NCBI GenBank assembly: GCA_003354055.1
Contig: PIVQ01000328.1
Location: 1 to 7,639, forward strand
Length of the DNA stretch: 7,639 nt
Direction: 5' to 3'
Source of the DNA: Desulfobacteraceae bacterium
GTDB lineage: Bacteria; Desulfobacterota; Desulfobacteria; Desulfobacterales; Desulfobacteraceae
This document shows, in pieces, positions 4,701 through 7,639 of this stretch. Every line of letters begins with the position of its first letter. The first letter of the stretch is position 1. Below the pieces are notes generated by a model. That model ran no database searches. It was given only the letters and a program-made list of their open reading frames with translations, and had not been told where the DNA came from. Position numbers and translations under genes: made by a program.

Positions 4701-7639
4701 TTTGCGGCGCCTGAAACGAAAACCCAAGAGATGCTGGTTTCTATCTGGAAAGAAGTGTTGAAAACCGAAAGTGTGAGCATCCATGACGATTTTTTCATGA
4801 TGGGCGGACATTCCCTGCTGGCGACCGTTGTTATTTCCCGCATTCAGAAAGCGTTCAACATCATTATTCCCATCACCGGCATGTTCGATTTTCCAACCAT
4901 ATCCGAGTTCAGCGGTCACCTGGAGCGCATGTTGAACACCGATTCTGTGTCCTACAATGCCATCCGGCCTGTTGATAGGGACAGGCCCCTTGAGTTGTCC
5001 TTTGGTCAGCAACGCCTTTGGTTTCTGGATAAGTTCGAAGGTGGAAATTTTGCTTCCTACAATGTGCCCATTGCCTTCAGGGTTTCAGGAAGCATCGATA
5101 TATCGGCGTTCAACCGCGCCATCAATGAAATCATAAGGCGTCACGAAGTATTGCGAACCGTTTTTCTGGATCCCCTTGAAAATCAGAATCGGAAAAACCA
5201 GAATCGGGAAAGCAGTGAGGGCAAGCCGCTTTTAGAATCTTCTCCCCTGCAGGTGATTCAGCCAGAATTGAAGGTCAACCTAACGCTGATTGATATCGGC
5301 GGACTGCCTGAAAAAGAACGGGAAGCCAAGGCCGGGAGGATTGCTTCCGATGAGTGCCTTAAACCGTTCGATCTCTCCAAAGGCCCCCTGATCCGAGCGC
5401 TTCTTGTTCGGATGGCAAAAGAAGAGCAATTGCTCCTGATTACGCTGCACCACATCGTGTTCGACGGCTGGTCCGTCGGTGTTTTTTTTACGGAATTTGA
5501 ACAGCTGTATGCAGCCTATACCTTGAGTAAACCTTCGCCCCTGCCGGATTTTGACATCCAATACGCGGATTTTGCCCATTGGCAGAGAGACACCCTTACG
5601 GGTGACAAACTGGAAAACCAATTAACCTATTGGGAAAAACAGCTGGCAGGCATTCCCCTATCAACGGAGCTGCCGACGGACCGCCCCCGTCTGCCCGTTC
5701 AGACCTTCAACGGTGATTTCATCCCATTTCAACTGGGACCTAAGCTGACCGGACTATTGAACACCCTCTGTCATACATCCGGCGTCACCCTTTTCATGAC
5801 ACTGTATGCCGCGTTTGCGGTTCTGCTTTCAAGGTACGGCGCCAAAGAGGATATTGTTATCGGATCTCCCGTCGCGAACCGCAATCACATCCAGACGGAA
5901 CATTTGATCGGTTTTTTTGTCAACACCCTGGCGCTGCGGGCGGATTTGAGCGGTGATCCCCCATTTTCGGGCCTGCTTAAGCGGGTGAAAAAGTGTACGT
6001 TAGACGCGTACGAGCATCAGGACCTGCCCTTTGAAAGGCTGATCATGTCCGATGAGTTGAATATCGAGCGCAGCATGAGCCAATCCCCGTTGTTCCAAGT
6101 GATGTTCGATCTGTACAACGACTCCGATGGCGTTGGGGGACGTTTTGAAACGGGCGGTTTGACCTTTTCGCCCTATGACATCGCGTATGATGTGGCTAAA
6201 TTCGATTTGACGCTCTCCATGATAGCGGAAGATGACACAATCAAAGGACGGTTCCAGTATAACACCGATTTGTTCGATCGCGCCACGATCGAAAGGACAG
6301 TCGGGCACTTCAAGGAGCTTCTGGCCGATATCGTCGCCAATCCGGACAAGAACCTATCCGAACTCTCGATAATACCCCAATGGGAAAAACATCGGCTCAT
6401 GGTGGAATTCAATGATACAAAAGCGGATTTCCCCGATGATACCCCGGTTCATCGACTGATCGAGGCGCGGGCCAAAGAAACGCCGGATGCCACAGCCGTT
6501 GTTTTTCAAGATGAGCCAATGACCTATAAGACCCTGAATGAACGCGCAAATCGAACGGGGCATTATCTGCAAAAACTCGGCGTCGGTCCCGATGTCCTGG
6601 TTGGATTATACATGGAACGTTCCTTTGAAATGATCGTGGGGCTGCTGGGGATATTGAAGGCAGGAGGCGCTTATGTGCCGTTAGACCCCTCCTATCCCGA
6701 AGACCGAATCGCCTATATAATGGAAGATACGAAGGCGCCGATCATTCTGACACAAGCCCGGTTGCTGGATTCCGTGCCTGAAACAAATGCCAGGCCCGTT
6801 TGCATGGATAACGATTGGGAAAAAATTGCCAGGGAAGAATCGGGAGACGTTGCGAGCAACGCCAAACCCGATCATATGATCTATGTGATTTATACCTCAG
6901 GAACCACGGGCAGGCCCAAAGGGGTGATGATCGAGCATCGATCCGTTACTGCGAGGCTGGCATTTTGGAAAGACGTGTATAGGCTCTCTGAAAAAGATGT
7001 GGCCATTCATTATCGGCCCTATAGCTTTGACGGCTCCGTAGAGGAATATTTGCTGCCCCTTTCGGTGGGGGCACATTTTATCATGGCACCCAGTAACATC
7101 GCAGTGACGGATAACATTGCGGACTACTTAATCAACGCTATTGAAAAATACCGAATCACAAAGATCAACATGCCGCCCGTCCTGCTGGATGTTTTCCTGG
7201 CGGAACTCAAAAGAGCCGGTACTGAAAAGGTTAAAAGCCTGCATACTATCGTCAGCGGCGGCGATAAGCTCACCAGGGATATCGTCCGAAAATTCGACGT
7301 CCTTTTCCACAGGGCATACCTTTACAATACCTACGGACCGACTGAGAACGCCGTTGACTCCCTGAACTGGCGATGCAACCTTTCGGAAGGAAAAGGGCGC
7401 GTGCTTTTGGGAAAATCAATCGCCAATACTAAGTCCTATATTCTGGACAGGAATTCAGAACTTGTTCCTCTGGGCGTTGCGGGGCAATTGTATGTTAGTG
7501 GGATCGGCCTTGCCCGGGGATACCTGAATCGCCCGGATCTTACAAAAGAAATGTTTATTCCCAATCACCTCAGCGACGCGCCGGGAAGCCGCCTTTACAA
7601 GACAGGGGACCTTTGCCGTTGCCTTGCAGACGGGAATAT
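1677..7639 (+). CDS. Multimodular non-ribosomal peptide synthetase (C-A-PCP-C-A...), 3' end outside window
   Basis: This is one open frame of 1987 codons from ATG 1677 to the window end, with no stop or frameshift; conserved motifs stay in the same frame from C1 to A2. Order: N-terminal helix (residues 1-31), C1 (about 34-487), A1 (about 511-996), PCP1 (about 1012-1085), C2 (about 1104-1567), A2 (from about 1592, cut after motif A7). All visible core motifs look active: HHIIFDG and HHIVFDG in the C domains, [10 protein letters not shown] and [10 protein letters not shown] in the A domains, GGHSL in the PCP. The protein is a cytoplasmic assembly-line enzyme that adds at least two amino acids to a chain received from the upstream PKS. 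No epimerisation, methylation or thioesterase domain is seen. The start is fixed by a good AGGAG and an in-frame stop just upstream. Lys517 of A2, PCP2 and everything after lie beyond the window. Confidence 0.96.
   Translation, partial: [1987 protein letters not shown]
1776..3137 (+). other. Condensation domain C1, PKS-to-NRPS (hybrid) type
   Basis: The domain joins the upstream acyl chain to the aminoacyl group on PCP1. Motifs: C1 [11 protein letters not shown] (from residue 35), C2 [9 protein letters not shown], C3 HHIIFDG with the general-base His163 and Asp167, C5 [14 protein letters not shown], C6 EHQDYPF, C7 [12 protein letters not shown]. The S-x-G-Q-K-x-L-W-F-L opening followed by P-x-S-x-A-Y-N is the form seen in C domains that follow PKS modules, in agreement with the gene order. 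An unusual Gly-Ser-Pro repeat insertion sits between the N- and C-terminal lobes (residues 243-260). The catalytic residues are intact. Confidence 0.92.
2403..2456 (+). repeat. Gly-Ser-Pro tandem repeat in the C1 interlobe loop (15-bp period)
   Basis: Residues 243-260 read [18 protein letters not shown]. At DNA level, units close to GGtGGgTCTTCTCCC repeat with a 15-bp period about three times, the last copy being degenerate. It falls just after the TDFRP block, where C domains have a variable-length connection between their two lobes. It keeps the frame and should form a flexible linker. Its purity suggests slippage or recent expansion. Confidence 0.85.
3207..4670 (+). other. Adenylation domain A1, predicted aromatic (Phe/Tyr-like) specificity
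   Basis: The domain activates an amino acid as aminoacyl-AMP and loads PCP1. Motifs: A1 LTYKDLN, A2 [11 protein letters not shown], A3 [11 protein letters not shown] (residues 658-668), A4 FDASISE, A5 NAYGPSE, A6 [16 protein letters not shown], A7 YKTGDLCR, A8 [20 protein letters not shown], A10 NGKIDRK with catalytic Lys990. Hand alignment to GrsA PheA gives pocket residues D704, A705, S708, T747, V768, A770, A791, V799, C800, K990, that is DASTVAAVCK. The GrsA Phe code DAWTIAAICK differs at three positions, and Ser in place of Trp at position 239 makes room for a larger or hydroxylated ring. From memory the same ten letters are listed for Tyr. An aromatic residue is well supported; Tyr over Phe is less sure. 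Confidence 0.93.
4710..4931 (+). other. Peptidyl carrier protein PCP1
   Basis: This is a carrier domain of about 74 residues with the motif [13 protein letters not shown]; Ser1046 is the phosphopantetheine site. It is preceded by the linker [18 protein letters not shown] and ends with [13 protein letters not shown]. The D-x-F-F-x-x-G-G-H-S form is usual for a PCP that feeds a following C domain; carriers in front of an epimerase more often have GGDS, and no epimerase follows here. It holds the A1-selected amino acid and later the acyl-aminoacyl intermediate. Confidence 0.95.
4986..6377 (+). other. Condensation domain C2, LCL type
   Basis: The domain catalyses peptide bond formation between the chain on PCP1 and the residue activated by A2. 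Motifs: [14 protein letters not shown] (C1), [10 protein letters not shown] (C2), [14 protein letters not shown] (C3; His1259, Asp1263), IGSPVANRN...[15 protein letters not shown] (C5), [12 protein letters not shown] (C6), QSPLFQVMF (C7). The RHExLRTxF, HHIVxDGWS and [11 protein letters not shown] blocks are those of ordinary LCL domains, which accept an L-configured upstream residue. This agrees with the lack of an epimerase after PCP1. A small NQNR repeat lies in a surface region near residues 1169-1177. Confidence 0.93.
5181..5210 (+). repeat. Short tandem repeat (15-bp period) in C2
   Basis: Two adjacent 15-bp units, AATCAGAATCGGAAA and AACCAGAATCGGGAA, differ at two positions and encode [10 protein letters not shown]. 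They lie just after the RTVF motif of C2, in a part of the domain whose length varies between family members. The charged, polar sequence continues through ESSEGK, so this is probably an exposed loop lengthened by duplication. No function is proposed. Confidence 0.75.
6450..7639 (+). other. Adenylation domain A2, partial, specificity uncertain
   Basis: Motifs visible: A1 MTYKTLN, A2 [11 protein letters not shown], A3 [11 protein letters not shown] (residues 1739-1749), A4 [10 protein letters not shown], A5 [10 protein letters not shown], A6 [16 protein letters not shown], A7 YKTGDLCR. The window ends before A8. Hand alignment to GrsA PheA gives D1785, G1786, E1789, N1831, V1859, G1861, T1885, V1893, D1894, or DGENVGTVD plus an unseen Lys517. 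I recognise no exact published match. Glu at 239 and Asp at 331 would make the pocket polar and acidic, and five of ten positions (counting the assumed Lys) agree with a siderophore ornithine code as I recall it (DMENLGLINK). A basic or polar side chain is therefore a weak guess. The A-domain call is firm; the substrate is open. Confidence 0.9.

Noticed and set aside
4931..4986. Epimerisation domain after PCP1
   Set aside because: Only about 18 residues separate PCP1 from C2, and the following C domain has LCL, not DCL, motifs.

Overview
The window lies inside a modular assembly-line biosynthetic cluster. It holds two large plus-strand genes, and both run off the edges of the window: the 3' end of a trans-AT polyketide synthase (PKS) gene and the 5' part of a multimodular non-ribosomal peptide synthetase (NRPS) gene. 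No other gene, RNA, mobile element or CRISPR array could be supported. G+C is around one half by eye. The genes sit head to tail with a short gap, as in a bacterial operon. The organism is bacterial, but the sequence does not fix its lineage. The mixed codon use and tail style would fit a Gram-negative such as a Desulfobacterota or myxobacterium-like producer, which is a weak inference.

Layout: 1-1575 is the last module of a PKS, namely the C-terminal part of a ketosynthase (KS), the trans-AT-type linker that replaces an integrated acyltransferase (AT), an acyl carrier protein (ACP), and an acidic tail ending in a short helix that is probably a docking element. 1576-1676 is a 101-bp spacer with a clear ribosome binding site. 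1677 to the window end is one uninterrupted frame of 1987 codons encoding N-terminal docking-like helix - C1 - A1 - PCP1 - C2 - A2 (cut between core motifs A7 and A8).

How they work together (inference from domain order): the PKS ACP hands a polyketide acyl chain across the protein boundary to C1. C1 has the look of condensation domains that follow PKS modules, and it joins the chain to the amino acid loaded by A1 on PCP1. A1 has a Phe/Tyr-like pocket. C2, an LCL-type domain, then condenses this with the residue chosen by A2, whose pocket is unusual and cannot be assigned with confidence. No epimerase, methyltransferase, reductive domain or thioesterase lies in the visible part, so the chain must continue downstream.

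The most notable points are the unusual second-histidine motif of the KS, the two adenylation domains sharing a strictly constant 3243-bp register in their N-terminal part but not in their substrate-binding core, and two 15-bp-period tandem repeats placed in loops of the two condensation domains.
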